DNA of 64,000 nt, taken from NCBI RefSeq assembly GCF_000263195.1, contig NC_018748.1, positions 2,232,001 through 2,296,000 on the forward strand, read 5' to 3'. Below, piece by piece: positions 42,943 through 52,096 of the stretch. The notes beneath the pieces are model-generated. The model was not told where the DNA came from, did no database searches, and was given only the letters and a program-made list of their open reading frames with translations. The position numbers and the translations under genes were made by a program. How positions within the stretch are numbered: position 1 is the first letter of the stretch; each line of letters opens with the position of its first letter. The stretch comes from Emticicia oligotrophica DSM 17448 (GTDB lineage Bacteria > Bacteroidota > Bacteroidia > Cytophagales > Spirosomataceae).

Positions 42943-44148
42943 GTGAAAAGACATATCTGGTTAGCCATTATTGCCTCAGCTTTGGGCTTTTTTGTTGATT
43001 TATACGACATCATGATTTTGAGCGTCGTCAGAAAACCCAGTCTTTTGGCTATGGGTGTAGCCGAAGCTGATTTGCTTTCCAAAGGAGTTTGGCTTATCAA
43101 TATACAGATGGCAGGTATGCTTCTCGGAGGTTTTATTTGGGGAATTATCGGAGATAAAATGGGTCGATTATCTGTTCTTTTTGGCTCAATTATTTTGTAT
43201 TCAACTGCCACTTTTGCTAATGCTTATGCTCCCAATTTTGAAATCTACTTGTTATTAAGATTTTTGGCGGGAATTGGTTTAGCTGGTGAATTAGGAGCCG
43301 CCATCACGCTCGTAACCGAACAAATGCCTCAAAAATTTAGAGGAATTGGCCCTGCAATTATCGGTGGTTGTGGAATGTTAGGGGCAATTTTCGGAGCATT
43401 CATCGGAGGTAAATATTCTTGGCAATTTACTTATCAATTAGGTGGAGGTTTAGGTTTTGTTCTCTTGATTCTTCGTTTAGGTGTACTGGAATCTGGACTT
43501 TTCAATGAAATGAAAGGAAAAACCAGCAATAGAGGCGATTTGCGATTGCTTTTCAAAAACAAAGATTATATCAAAAAATACATCAGTATTTGTGTCTTGG
43601 GCTTTCCTGTTTGGTATGTCAACGGAGTAGTCATGACTTTCACGCCCGAAATTGCCAAGGCTTGGGGAATGACGCAAGCTCCGACTGTTTCAGAGGTGGT
43701 CATTTATTACTTTTTGGGACTAACCTTCGGGGATTTAACGGGTGGTTTCGTAAGTCAATATTTCCAAAGTCGTAAAAAAGCCATTCGCCTATATTTATCA
43801 CTTTATGCCTTAGCTGCTATTGTGTTTTTTGTAGTGGGTAATCAATCTGCCTTCATTTACAAAGCCTTGATTTTATTCTTGGGCTTTTGCGTAGGTTATT
43901 CGATTGTTTTGCTTACGCTTGCTGCCGAGCAATATGGCACAAACATCAGAGCTACCGTTACGACTTCTTCATTAAATATCCTCCGTGCAACGGTTATTCC
44001 GCAAACATTACTTTTTGAGTTTTTGAATCCGTATATCGGTACAGTAAATTCGGCAATGGCAGTAGGAGTAGTGGCTATTTTATTAGCTTTTTGGGGGCTT
44101 AGCAATTTAGAAGAAACATTTCATAAGGATTTGAATTATATGGAGTAG
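42943..44148 (+). CDS. MFS transporter, sugar/organic-acid type
   Basis: A 401-residue protein with about 12 helices. Family motifs are GFFVDLYDIMILSVV in helix 1, GGFIWGIIGDKMGRLSVLF (loop 2-3 signature) and RFLAGIGLAGELGAAITLVTEQMPQKFRG in helix 4, the last resembling sialate/benzoate-type MFS carriers. It begins with GTG 43 bp after the SDR stop, so it is probably cotranscribed with ThuA and SDR. It likely imports the substrate of that module across the inner membrane; the substrate is unknown. Confidence 0.88.
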   Translation: MKRHIWLAIIASALGFFVDLYDIMILSVVRKPSLLAMGVAEADLLSKGVWLINIQMAGMLLGGFIWGIIGDKMGRLSVLFGSIILYSTATFANAYAPNFEIYLLLRFLAGIGLAGELGAAITLVTEQMPQKFRGIGPAIIGGCGMLGAIFGAFIGGKYSWQFTYQLGGGLGFVLLILRLGVLESGLFNEMKGKTSNRGDLRLLFKNKDYIKKYISICVLGFPVWYVNGVVMTFTPEIAKAWGMTQAPTVSEVVIYYFLGLTFGDLTGGFVSQYFQSRKKAIRLYLSLYALAAIVFFVVGNQSAFIYKALILFLGFCVGYSIVLLTLAAEQYGTNIRATVTTSSLNILRATVIPQTLLFEFLNPYIGTVNSAMAVGVVAILLAFWGLSNLEETFHKDLNYME

Positions 44149-44157
44149 AATTGTTGG

Positions 44158-44653
44158 AACGCTGATGACGCAGATTCCTGCGGAAACGCTGATTTTTACG
44201 GATTTTAAAAATAGAATTAAATGGAGCTTTTACACAAAACTTTGACGGATTCAATTTTGAAAGTGTATTTCGATGTTTATAACGAACTGGGATATGGATT
44301 TTTAGAAAAAGTATATCAAAATTCAATGTATTTAGAACTTAAATCACGTGGTTTTTATGTAGAGGCACAAAAACAAATTAAAGTAAATTATAAGGGTATC
44401 GAAGTTGGTGAGTATTATGCAGATTTGATTGTCAATGAAAAAGTGATATTAGAGTTGAAAGCCGCAGAATGTATTGTAGAAGATTTTGAATATCAATTAA
44501 TAAACTACCTAAAAGCTACTAATATGGAAGTTGGTTTATTGTTGAATTTTGGCAAGAAACCCGAATTTAGAAGTAAAATATTTGAAAATAATAGAAAGAA
44601 TTTTATTAAAAATCCGTAGAAATCAGCGTTGGAACATCCGTGTCATCAGCGTT
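44158..44653 (+). mobile_element. GxxExxY gene cassette with imperfect terminal inverted repeats
   Basis: A 496-bp unit. Outer boxes AACGCTGATGAC (44158-44169 and, inverted, 44642-44653) and inner 22-bp boxes (44185-44206 and, inverted, 44609-44630, one mismatch) surround a single gene. The gene starts 14 bp after the left inner box and stops inside the right one. No transposase and no clear target-site duplication are present. The bounded shape suggests a non-autonomous mobile or repeat-borne cassette. Confidence 0.6.
44221..44619 (+). CDS. GxxExxY protein
   Basis: A 132-residue protein of the GxxExxY family, named for GFLEKVY at residues 29-35. Further conserved parts are YYADLIVNEKVILELKAAE, whose Asp, Glu-Leu-Lys arrangement recalls the PD-(D/E)XK nuclease core, and YLKATNMEVGLLLNFGKKPEFRS. 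Families like this occur in many copies per genome in Bacteroidota and Planctomycetota; the function is not established. It is flanked by inverted repeats (see cassette) and interrupts an otherwise sugar-related gene run. Confidence 0.88.
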   Translation: MELLHKTLTDSILKVYFDVYNELGYGFLEKVYQNSMYLELKSRGFYVEAQKQIKVNYKGIEVGEYYADLIVNEKVILELKAAECIVEDFEYQLINYLKATNMEVGLLLNFGKKPEFRSKIFENNRKNFIKNP

Positions 44654-44672
44654 CAAAAAATCAAGTACAAAT

Positions 44673-47600
44673 ATGAATAAATTATTTCTCAAAACAGTAT
44701 TTATGCTGTTATTTGTCAGTACTGCGTTTGCACAAACCAAAATCAATGTGTTGGTTTTTAGCAAAACGGCGGCGTTCAGGCATCAGTCTATTGAGGCGGG
44801 CAAAAAAGCCTTAGACAAAATGGCTAAAGAAAAAGGCTTTGGCGTGAGTTTTACCGAAGATGCAAGCCTGTTTACGGAAGCAAATTTGAAGAAATTCAAC
44901 ACAGTTATTTTCTTAAATACAACGGGTGATATTTTGAATAACGAACAACAAAGTTCATTCGAACGCTACATTCAAGCAGGTGGAGGTTATGTGGGTATTC
45001 ACGCCGCCACCGATACCGAGTACGATTGGCCTTGGTATAATCAATTGGCTGGTGCATGGTTTCTCGACCACCCAATGCCAAACAATGTGCAAAAAGGCAA
45101 GTTTTATGTAACAAAAAAAAACGAACTAACCGCAGGAATGCCCGACGAGTTTGAGCGTTCGGATGAGTTTTATAGCTTCAAAGATATTTCGCCAAAAATC
45201 AATGTGGTTGTAAAAATTGATGAAAAATCTTATCAAGGAGGCAAAAATGGAGCCGACCATCCCATTAGCTGGTACCAAGAATTTAACGGTGGTCGTTCGT
45301 TTTATACCGCAATGGGGCACACCGACGAAACTTTCTCGGAGTCACTTTTCTTAAATCATCTTTGGGCTGGTATCAAATACGCAGCAGGTGGTGAAACACC
45401 AAAACCATTAGATTTCTCGAAGGCTCGTCCAGAAGAAAATCGTTTTACAAAAGTGGTTTTAGAAGAAAAGCTCGACGAGCCTGTAGAATTAACAGTTTTG
45501 GATAAAGACCGTGTACTTTTCATTCAAAGAAAAGGTGAAGTAAGACTTTATAACAACAAAACTAAGACCTTAAAAACCATCGCAAAACTTCCAGTAAGTT
45601 TGAAATATGTCAACCGTGAAGGTAAAGAATCAGTAGCAGAAGATGGCCTTTTGGGCTTAAATAAAGACCCGAAATTTGCCCAAAATCAATGGATTTATCT
45701 ATTCTATTCTTCTACAAAAGGCTCTTATAACGTTCTTTCAAGATTTACAATGAAAGGTGATGAGTTGGTTTTAGAGTCGGAAAAAGAAATGCTAAAAGTA
45801 GAAACCCAACGTGAGGAATGTTGCCACACGGGCGGTTCGATTGATTGGGATAAATCAGGAAATTTGTTTCTTTCTACGGGAGATAACACTAATCCTCACG
45901 CCTCGAATGGCTATAGCCCAAGCGATGAACGCCCAGGTAGAAGCCCTTGGGATGCACAAAAGTCTTCGGCAAATACAAACGATTTACGTGGTAAAATTCT
46001 TAGAATTAAACCGCAGCCAGATGGCACTTATACGATTCCAGAAGGAAACCTTTTCCCGAAAGGAATGGAAAAAACTCGCCCAGAAATTTATACGATGGGA
46101 CACCGTAATCCTTACAGAATTTCGGTAGATAAAAGAACTGGAAAATTATATTGGGGAGATGTGGGGCCCGATGCTTCAAAAGCAGACCCGAATCGTGGTG
46201 CAGCAGGAACTTGTGAGTTTGGACAAGCCTCAGCGGCTGGAAACTATGGTTGGCCTCATTTTGTGGGCGATAATAAAGCTTACAATAAATTTGATTTTGC
46301 GACCAATACTTCTGGTGCTAAATGGGATTATCTGAAACCGATGAATACTTCGCCAAACAACACTGGTTTGATTCAATTACCCGAAGCAAAAGGAGCGATG
46401 ATTTGGTATTCTTATGGGAATAGTCAAGAGTTTCCGTTGCTTGGAGCGGGTGGTTGTAATCCAATGTCAGGTCCAGTTTATTATAAAGACGACTTTGCGA
46501 CAGCGAATAGAGCATTCCCGAAATATTATGATGGTAAACATTTTATCTACGAGTGGATGCGTGGTTGGATAATGGCCGTAAGTTTCGATAAAGATGGAAA
46601 TTATGCCTCAATGGAGCGTTTTATGCCAAGCTACAAATTCAGCAATCCGATGGATATGGAATTTGCCGATAATGGTGATTTATACATGCTTGAATACGGT
46701 AGTGGCTGGTTTACGGCCAATGATGATGCTCGCCTAATTCGTATCGAATACAATGGCGGAAATCGTAAGCCACAAATTCAGGTGGCGGCCAACCAAATGG
46801 GCGGAGCTATTCCTTTCAACCTTAAACTTACTGCTAAAGGCACAACTGATGCCGATGGTGATGTGCTGAAATATACTTGGAAGGTTACTTCTAAAAATGG
46901 CTTCGTGAAGGTAATTCCTGCACAAGATGCCAACCTAACACTTACTAAAGCAGGTGTATATAAAGCAACACTTACAGTTGATGATGGTAAAGGTGGCATC
47001 AATACGCAATCAATGGAGATTACGGCAGGAAATGAGCCACCAGTATTGAGCCTTGATATGCCAAAAGCCAATAAGAGTTTTTACATTGCCAATAAATCAT
47101 TCGATTATGAAATCAAGGTAAAAGACAAAGAAGATGGAGAATTGAATAATGGAATTTCGGCAGAAAACGTAGCTGTAAATATTGATTATTTAGCAGAAGG
47201 TTATGATAAAAATATGATTGCGATGGGTCATCGTTCGGCTGATGCAAGTGCAGCGTATGCCACAGGTAAGAAATTGATTGAAGGTAGCGACTGTATGGCT
47301 TGCCACAAAAAAGATTCAAAATCTATCGGGCCAGCTTATCGTGAAGTTTCATTAAAGTATAAAGGAGATAACAAAGCTCTCGAAACTTTAACTAAGAAAA
47401 TTATTTCGGGTGGAAGTGGCGTTTGGGGTGAAACTGCTATGGCGGCACACCCGCAAATTTCGACGGCCGATGCCTCTGAAATGGTAAAATATATCTTGAA
47501 TATCGCCAACGAAAAACCAAAATCTTCATTGCCAGTAAAAGGTTCATTCACAACAAAAGCCCCAGCTTCTGATAAAAATAAGGGTGTGTATATTGTGCGT

Positions 47601-48425
47601 GCAGCTTACGAAGACCAAGGTGCAAATGGCCTACCAGCATTGAAGTCAGAGCAAAGTTTTGTATTGAGAAACTCGAAACTCGACCCTCACGGATTTGATG
47701 AGTATGTAGATATCAACAAAATGGCTTTTGGTGGAAATAACTTGGCAATTCCTTCAAAATCAGGTGCTTATATGATTTTGAAACAAGTTGATTTGACAGG
47801 CGTTTCTGAAATTCAAGTGGCGGCTACTGCTCCAAAACCACAGCTAAATGCAGCTGGTGGAGCCGTTGAAGTACGTTTAGGTAGTCCAACTGGACCATTC
47901 CTCGGACGTTCGGCTTTCTTAGAACCTTCAGATAAAATGGACTTTACGCCAAAAATGGTTTCTGTACCTCTTAATCTACCAAATAATCTTGATGGAAAAC
48001 CTCAAGATGTTTGTGTGATTTTCTCGAATCCTAAAGCTGAAGGGTCGCTAATGGTAGTGATGGGTCTTGAATTTAAGATGGTTTACGAAAGCTCATTGAA
48101 AGAACCTGTGAAAGTAGAAACCTCTGCCGCCAATGATTTCTTTGTAGGAAAATGGGCAACCAAAATGATTGGTACACCAGCAGGAGATGTTTCAATTGAA
48201 ATGGTGATTGAAAGAAATAATGGCGTGCTTTCGGGAAAAATGATTTCTCAACAAATGGGAAGCCAAGCTTTCGAGAAAGTAGAAGAAATAGATGGCGAAA
48301 AAATCAAATTATCATTCTCTGCCAACGGTATGAATCTCAATATGGAACTCACCAAAGAAGATGCCGATAACATCAAAGGCAAACTCATGGGAATGATTGA
48401 GGTAAAAGGAAGTAGAGTGAGGTAA
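44673..48425 (+). CDS. Secreted multidomain ThuA / sugar dehydrogenase / PKD / cytochrome c protein
   Basis: A 1250-residue secreted protein (signal ending STAFAQ). In order: a ThuA domain (about 22-230); a PQQ-type glucose/sorbosone dehydrogenase beta-propeller (about 245-690; TGGSIDWDKSGNLFLSTGDN, MGHRNPYRISVDKRTGKLYWGDVGPD); a PKD domain (about 696-790); a cytochrome c with CMACH near 873-877; a beta-sandwich carbohydrate-binding-like domain (about 970-1145); and a C-terminal 100-residue domain (FFVGKWATKMIGTPAGD). The last is homologous to the next gene. The set suggests periplasmic sugar oxidation with electrons passed to the fused cytochrome. The frame opens upstream in the cassette repeat; ATG 44673 is preferred. 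Confidence 0.9.
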   Translation: MNKLFLKTVFMLLFVSTAFAQTKINVLVFSKTAAFRHQSIEAGKKALDKMAKEKGFGVSFTEDASLFTEANLKKFNTVIFLNTTGDILNNEQQSSFERYIQAGGGYVGIHAATDTEYDWPWYNQLAGAWFLDHPMPNNVQKGKFYVTKKNELTAGMPDEFERSDEFYSFKDISPKINVVVKIDEKSYQGGKNGADHPISWYQEFNGGRSFYTAMGHTDETFSESLFLNHLWAGIKYAAGGETPKPLDFSKARPEENRFTKVVLEEKLDEPVELTVLDKDRVLFIQRKGEVRLYNNKTKTLKTIAKLPVSLKYVNREGKESVAEDGLLGLNKDPKFAQNQWIYLFYSSTKGSYNVLSRFTMKGDELVLESEKEMLKVETQREECCHTGGSIDWDKSGNLFLSTGDNTNPHASNGYSPSDERPGRSPWDAQKSSANTNDLRGKILRIKPQPDGTYTIPEGNLFPKGMEKTRPEIYTMGHRNPYRISVDKRTGKLYWGDVGPDASKADPNRGAAGTCEFGQASAAGNYGWPHFVGDNKAYNKFDFATNTSGAKWDYLKPMNTSPNNTGLIQLPEAKGAMIWYSYGNSQEFPLLGAGGCNPMSGPVYYKDDFATANRAFPKYYDGKHFIYEWMRGWIMAVSFDKDGNYASMERFMPSYKFSNPMDMEFADNGDLYMLEYGSGWFTANDDARLIRIEYNGGNRKPQIQVAANQMGGAIPFNLKLTAKGTTDADGDVLKYTWKVTSKNGFVKVIPAQDANLTLTKAGVYKATLTVDDGKGGINTQSMEITAGNEPPVLSLDMPKANKSFYIANKSFDYEIKVKDKEDGELNNGISAENVAVNIDYLAEGYDKNMIAMGHRSADASAAYATGKKLIEGSDCMACHKKDSKSIGPAYREVSLKYKGDNKALETLTKKIISGGSGVWGETAMAAHPQISTADASEMVKYILNIANEKPKSSLPVKGSFTTKAPASDKNKGVYIVRAAYEDQGANGLPALKSEQSFVLRNSKLDPHGFDEYVDINKMAFGGNNLAIPSKSGAYMILKQVDLTGVSEIQVAATAPKPQLNAAGGAVEVRLGSPTGPFLGRSAFLEPSDKMDFTPKMVSVPLNLPNNLDGKPQDVCVIFSNPKAEGSLMVVMGLEFKMVYESSLKEPVKVETSAANDFFVGKWATKMIGTPAGDVSIEMVIERNNGVLSGKMISQQMGSQAFEKVEEIDGEKIKLSFSANGMNLNMELTKEDADNIKGKLMGMIEVKGSRVR

Positions 48426-48454
48426 TTTACGATTTTGTATTTTTCTTGTAGCCA

Positions 48455-48508
48455 TTGCCTGTGTCTACACAGGCAACACATAGTTAACATTTTCAGTGTC
48501 CTCACTGA
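48455..48508. repeat. Two hairpins between the large fusion gene and its small paralogue
   Basis: TTGCCTGTG/CACAGGCAA (48455-48463 with 48468-48476, 4-base loop) and TCAGTG/CACTGA (48493-48498 with 48503-48508, 4-base loop). No T tract follows, so these may be mRNA-stability structures or repeats rather than a terminator. Confidence 0.5.
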
Positions 48509-48543
48509 CAATAACTTTTGTAACAATTTAAAAATTAAATAAA

Positions 48544-48933
48544 ATGAAAAAACTAAGCTTAATCATCGTTCTTTTCGTAATGGGTCTTTCCTTCAATACA
48601 TTTGCTCAGACTGCTGCCGCTGCTGCTCCAGTAACTGATTTTTATGTAGGCAAATGGGAGGTAACAATTTTAGGCACTCCGCAAGGTGATGCTAAATTTG
48701 TCGCTACAATTACTCGTAAAGATGGCAAGTTAGTAGGCGAAATGACTAACCCTGCAGAACCAACAGCGGCGGCAAATCCGATGACTAATGTGGAAGAAGC
48801 GGATGGAAAAATGACAATCTATTTCTCGGCAAGTGGTTATGATTTAAACATTCCTTTCGAAAAAGTAGATGATAATAACCTGAAAGGTCAGCTAATGGGC
48901 ATGTTTGATGCCAAAGCTGTTAGAGTAAAATAA
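48544..48933 (+). CDS. Small secreted protein, stand-alone copy of the fusion's C-terminal domain
   Basis: A 129-residue protein with signal MKKLSLIIVLFVMGLSFNTFAQ. The mature part (DFYVGKWEVTILGTPQGDAKF ... LKGQLMGMFDAKAVRVK) aligns end to end with residues about 1150-1250 of the preceding fusion (FFVGKWATKMIGTPAGDVSI ... IKGKLMGMIEVKGSRVR). It looks like a small lipocalin-like or beta-barrel binding domain; that fold guess is unverified. It is on the same strand 118 bp after the fusion gene and is followed by a terminator. Confidence 0.8.
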   Translation: MKKLSLIIVLFVMGLSFNTFAQTAAAAAPVTDFYVGKWEVTILGTPQGDAKFVATITRKDGKLVGEMTNPAEPTAAANPMTNVEEADGKMTIYFSASGYDLNIPFEKVDDNNLKGQLMGMFDAKAVRVK

Positions 48934-48958
48934 GTATTAGAAATTTTAGTAGATAAAG

Positions 48959-48985
48959 GAGCGGTCATTGGACCGCTCTTTTGTT
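48959..48985 (+). terminator. Intrinsic terminator after the small secreted protein gene
   Basis: A perfect 8-bp stem GAGCGGTC/GACCGCTC (48959-48966 with 48971-48978), a 4-base loop and a T-rich tail. Confidence 0.9.
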
Positions 48986-49056
48986 TTTACATGAAAAAGT
49001 ACTTTGAGAAACTTTCTAAATCGGCTAAAGGTTTTATTAGAAAGTAATTGTACCGA

Positions 49057-50049
49057 ATGACAAAAATACCATTATCAGTTTTAGAACTCGCCACAGTAGT
49101 AGAAGGAGGAACCCACCAAAACGCTATTTCAAATACAGTAGCAATAGCCAAGTACGTAGAAACTTTAGGTTATCAACGTATTTGGATGGCCGAACATCAT
49201 AATATGGAAAATATTGCGAGTTCGGCAACATCGGTTTTGATTGGCCATGTGGCTGGCAAAACCAATACGATTCGGGTTGGATCGGGCGGAATTATGTTGC
49301 CCAACCATAGTCCATTGGTGATTGCCGAGCAATTTGGAACTTTAGAAACTATTTACCCCAATCGCATAGATTTAGGCTTAGGTAGAGCTCCAGGATCCGA
49401 CCAACTGACTGCAATGGCTTTGCGGAGAAATCAAGAAACTGCCCATAATTTCCCTGAAGATGTAAAGCAATTACAAGCCTATTTTAGTGAAGAAAACCGT
49501 GATGCACGTGTGAGGGCATTTCCGGGTGAAGGTTTAAATATTCCTATTTGGATATTAGGTTCGAGTACCGATAGTGCCTATCTAGCCGCCGAAATGGGAC
49601 TTCCCTATGCCTTTGCTTCACATTTTGCACCTGCACAATTTCGAACAGCCATTAAGATTTATCGAAATAATTTCAAACCTTCAGAGTTTTTAGAAAAACC
49701 TTACGTAATGGCCTGCGTAAATGTTTTAGGTGCGGATACCGACGAGGAAGCCAATGTTCTGTTAAATACACTTATTACTCTTTTTGTGGGCATTATCACC
49801 AACAAACGTAAACCTTTGAGGCCCGCTGATAGACTGCCCGAAGTTTATCAAATTCCTGAGGTAAGACAAGCCGTCAATAATATGCTTGCTTGTACATTTT
49901 ATGGTAGTAAAGAAACGCTTCATGCAAACCTTTCAGCCTTTATTGAAGAGACAGGCATTGATGAATTAATGGTGGCTTCGCATATTTTTGATTTAGATGC
50001 TAAACTAAAATCGTTTTCTATTTTGCAAGACGCACTACGCTTAAATTAG
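49057..50049 (+). CDS. LLM-class flavin-dependent oxidoreductase
   Basis: A 330-residue luciferase-like monooxygenase. The N-terminal strand is [16 protein letters not shown], followed by [29 protein letters not shown] and [42 protein letters not shown], all typical of the flavin-binding TIM barrel group that includes LuxAB-like paralogues in many bacteria. A reduced flavin is the cofactor; the substrate is unknown. The frame opens at a TTG at 49048; ATG 49057 is preferred. It is flanked by terminators, so it stands alone. Confidence 0.92.
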   Translation: MTKIPLSVLELATVVEGGTHQNAISNTVAIAKYVETLGYQRIWMAEHHNMENIASSATSVLIGHVAGKTNTIRVGSGGIMLPNHSPLVIAEQFGTLETIYPNRIDLGLGRAPGSDQLTAMALRRNQETAHNFPEDVKQLQAYFSEENRDARVRAFPGEGLNIPIWILGSSTDSAYLAAEMGLPYAFASHFAPAQFRTAIKIYRNNFKPSEFLEKPYVMACVNVLGADTDEEANVLLNTLITLFVGIITNKRKPLRPADRLPEVYQIPEVRQAVNNMLACTFYGSKETLHANLSAFIEETGIDELMVASHIFDLDAKLKSFSILQDALRLN

Positions 50050-50074
50050 AATGAAGGTAAATTGTTGATTTATG

Positions 50075-50106
50075 AATAGCTGAGTTTTAAAAACTCAGCT
50101 ATTTTT
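50075..50106 (+). terminator. Terminator after the LLM oxidoreductase gene
   Basis: A perfect 14-bp inverted repeat AATAGCTGAGTTTT/AAAACTCAGCTATT (50075-50088 with 50090-50103), then T residues. The very short loop means the innermost pairs are probably open. Confidence 0.85.
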
Positions 50107-50120
50107 ATTTACCCTTCATT

Positions 50121-50148
50121 GTTTGATTTTCGTAAGTTTTACTTTGAA
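50121..50148 (+). promoter_or_regulatory. GTTTG-N5-CGTAAGTTT motif, copy A
   Basis: GTTTG, then ATTTT, CGTAAGTTT and a TTTGAA end. The same arrangement is seen at 60383-60410 and, with changes, at 62771-62798. The two TTTG are 21 bp apart in copies A and B, near promoter spacing. It lies 67 bp before the gene at 50215. Confidence 0.45.
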
Positions 50149-50214
50149 TATAGTTTAATTCAGTCCTACCAAATCACTACTTTTGTGGTAGATTTTATAA
50201 CTTATTATTGCAAA

Positions 50215-50982
50215 ATGAATCGTCAATTATCAATTCCTCTTTTTAAGAAAGTTTTATTTATACTTTTTTTATCAACACTTTCGGCTTTTGCTCAGAAAAA
50301 TGATTCACTCAAAAAATCTGAACCATTACGAGCTTCGGCTAATATTCAGGTAACCAACAATGGTGTTTCACTTTTTCCAAACCTGATGCTTGGCAAGCCC
50401 GCTGCAATTATCAATTTAACAGTTGGTAAAAAACATATCTTCTTTGAACCCGAACTTCGTTGGCGATTAAACGGAGAGCCTTGGTCGTATATTTTTTGGC
50501 TAAGATACCGCCCAAAGCGTACCGAACATTTTAGCTGGCATGTGGGGGCACACCCTTCTTACGTAGTTAGACCAAATCAAGTAGTAGTGAATGGAAAGAC
50601 AGAAAATCGTTGGGTGGCTCAACGTTTCTTGGCTGCGGAGTTTGTGCCTGTTTGGCATTATTCGCCTAAATTTGCTTTGGGCTTACATATTTTAGGCTCA
50701 AAAGGCTTAGATAAAAACTACGGTGTTCAGAAAAGTTCTTATGTTTCCTTACAACCACGTTTTCCGCATATTGGCATTTCAAAAGAGTATTATTTAGGCT
50801 TTTTTCCGCAGGTATTTCACTTAACTTTAGACCAAACCCAAGGAACCTACTATAGCCAAATGCTTAGTATCAATAAAATGAATTTGCCTTTTTATTTGTC
50901 AACGATTTTTACTTATAAACTTAAAGGAAATATCCCCGGTGATAATATTGTATGGAATATTGGTTTGAACGTAAAACTATAA
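50215..50982 (+). CDS. Exported protein of unknown function, likely outer-membrane barrel
   Basis: A 255-residue protein with a signal ending STLSAFAQ. The mature chain alternates short strands with aromatic residues (FFEPELRWRLNGEPWSYIFWLRYRPKRTEHFSWHVGAHPSYVVRP) and ends in VWNIGLNVKL, consistent with a small outer-membrane barrel. I do not recognise the family. Its stop is 3 bp before the start of an AraC regulator, so they are one operon. The frame extends upstream to 50119, but the ATG at 50215 starts a proper signal peptide. Confidence 0.7.
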   Translation: MNRQLSIPLFKKVLFILFLSTLSAFAQKNDSLKKSEPLRASANIQVTNNGVSLFPNLMLGKPAAIINLTVGKKHIFFEPELRWRLNGEPWSYIFWLRYRPKRTEHFSWHVGAHPSYVVRPNQVVVNGKTENRWVAQRFLAAEFVPVWHYSPKFALGLHILGSKGLDKNYGVQKSSYVSLQPRFPHIGISKEYYLGFFPQVFHLTLDQTQGTYYSQMLSINKMNLPFYLSTIFTYKLKGNIPGDNIVWNIGLNVKL

Positions 50983-50985
50983 GAA

Positions 50986-51885
50986 ATGACCACAAACAAC
51001 CCCGAATCCTTAGAAGAGTTTTATCAACGAAAGTTCGATTGGATTCCCGAAAATCTCAGTCGGGATATTGGGCATATCAATGTGTTCAGATTACCACATC
51101 CTGCCACGAAGCCTGTGCCTTATCGCCGACGTGATTTTTTTAAAGTTACGCTCTGTCGAGGCAGTAGCCGTATTCATTATGCTGATAAAGTTTTTGCTTT
51201 TGAGAAACAAGCCCTCGTTTTCTCGAATCCGTTTATACCCTACAAATGGGAGCATCTCGAAGGCGAAGTTTCGGGTTTTTATGTGATTTTCAATGCCAAT
51301 TTTTTTAACCAATTCGGAAATCTGATTCAGTACGAAGTTTTTCAACCAACTGGAACTCACGTTTTTGAATTGGAAGATACTCAATTCGAGTATTTATCTG
51401 GCATTTTCGAAAAAATCGAAACCGAACTCAGTTCTGAATACATTCATAAATATGATGCCATTCGCAACCAAATTTATGAGCTGATTCACTACGCCATGAA
51501 AACTCGCCCTTCGACACTCGTAGAGCAATTGCCCATAAATGCCTCACAGCGAATTTATTGGTTGTTTTCAGAATTGCTCGAACGCCAGTTTCCGATTGAT
51601 GAAAATCATACCGAAATTAAGCTAAGAACTGCTTCAGATTTTGCCGACCAGCTCAATGTGCACGTCAACCATCTCAACCGAGCGGTAAAAGAGACTGGCG
51701 GTAAAACTACATCTCAACTCATTACCGAACGCCTGCTGCAAGAAGCCAAAATTATGTTGAAACAAAGCCGTTGGAATGTCTCTGAAATTGCTTTTGCACT
51801 TGGGTTTTCAGAGGTTACGCATTTCAATAATTTCTTCAAAAAGCATACAAATTTAAGCCCAGTGAAGTTTCGGAAGGAGTTTTGA
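50986..51885 (+). CDS. AraC-family regulator, copy 1
   Basis: A 299-residue regulator. The N-terminal part is a cupin-type sensing domain (RIHYADKVFAFEKQALVFSNPFIPYKWEHLEGEVSGFYVIFN). The C-terminal 100 residues hold two helix-turn-helix motifs (TASDFADQLNVHVNHLNRAVKETGGKTTSQLITERLLQEAKIMLKQSRWNVSEIAFALGFSEVTHFNNFFKKHTNLSPVKFRKEF). It is translationally close to the upstream exported protein and may control that gene or the sugar genes that follow. The terminator-like hairpin at 51913-51958 ends the operon. Confidence 0.92.
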   Translation: MTTNNPESLEEFYQRKFDWIPENLSRDIGHINVFRLPHPATKPVPYRRRDFFKVTLCRGSSRIHYADKVFAFEKQALVFSNPFIPYKWEHLEGEVSGFYVIFNANFFNQFGNLIQYEVFQPTGTHVFELEDTQFEYLSGIFEKIETELSSEYIHKYDAIRNQIYELIHYAMKTRPSTLVEQLPINASQRIYWLFSELLERQFPIDENHTEIKLRTASDFADQLNVHVNHLNRAVKETGGKTTSQLITERLLQEAKIMLKQSRWNVSEIAFALGFSEVTHFNNFFKKHTNLSPVKFRKEF

Positions 51886-51912
51886 AAGCCCCCTTATTTT
51901 TAAATACTAATG

Positions 51913-51966
51913 CATTTCTTCATAAAAATTTGTTTGTATACATTTTTATGAAGAAATGTTCTTTTA
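51913..51966 (+). terminator. Terminator after the AraC gene
   Basis: A perfect 17-bp inverted repeat (51913-51929 with 51942-51958; core CATTTCTTCAT) with a 12-base loop is followed by a short T-rich stretch. Confidence 0.75.
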
Positions 51967-52044
51967 AAATAGAATCGAGCAGTAAAAGTACGATTAATTG
52001 TAATTTTTACACGAATAAAATTTACCTATATGACAGTTATATAA

Positions 52045-52083
52045 AATTGAATAAATATATTTGTTTCTTAAAATTATTCAATT
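52045..52083 (+). promoter_or_regulatory. Promoter with flanking inverted repeat before the subunit-3/GMC operon
   Basis: A -7 element TATATTTG (52056-52063) lies inside a perfect inverted repeat AATTGAATAA/TTATTCAATT (52045-52054 with 52074-52083). The layout suits an operator over the promoter or a leader hairpin; the ATG is 34 bp after the -7 element. Confidence 0.45.
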
Positions 52084-52096
52084 CTATATACGTAAG

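Noticed and set aside
44640-44672. Upstream GTG start for the 1250-residue fusion protein
   Set aside because: It lies in the inverted end of the GxxExxY cassette and would precede a normal signal peptide with extra residues; ATG 44673 fits better.
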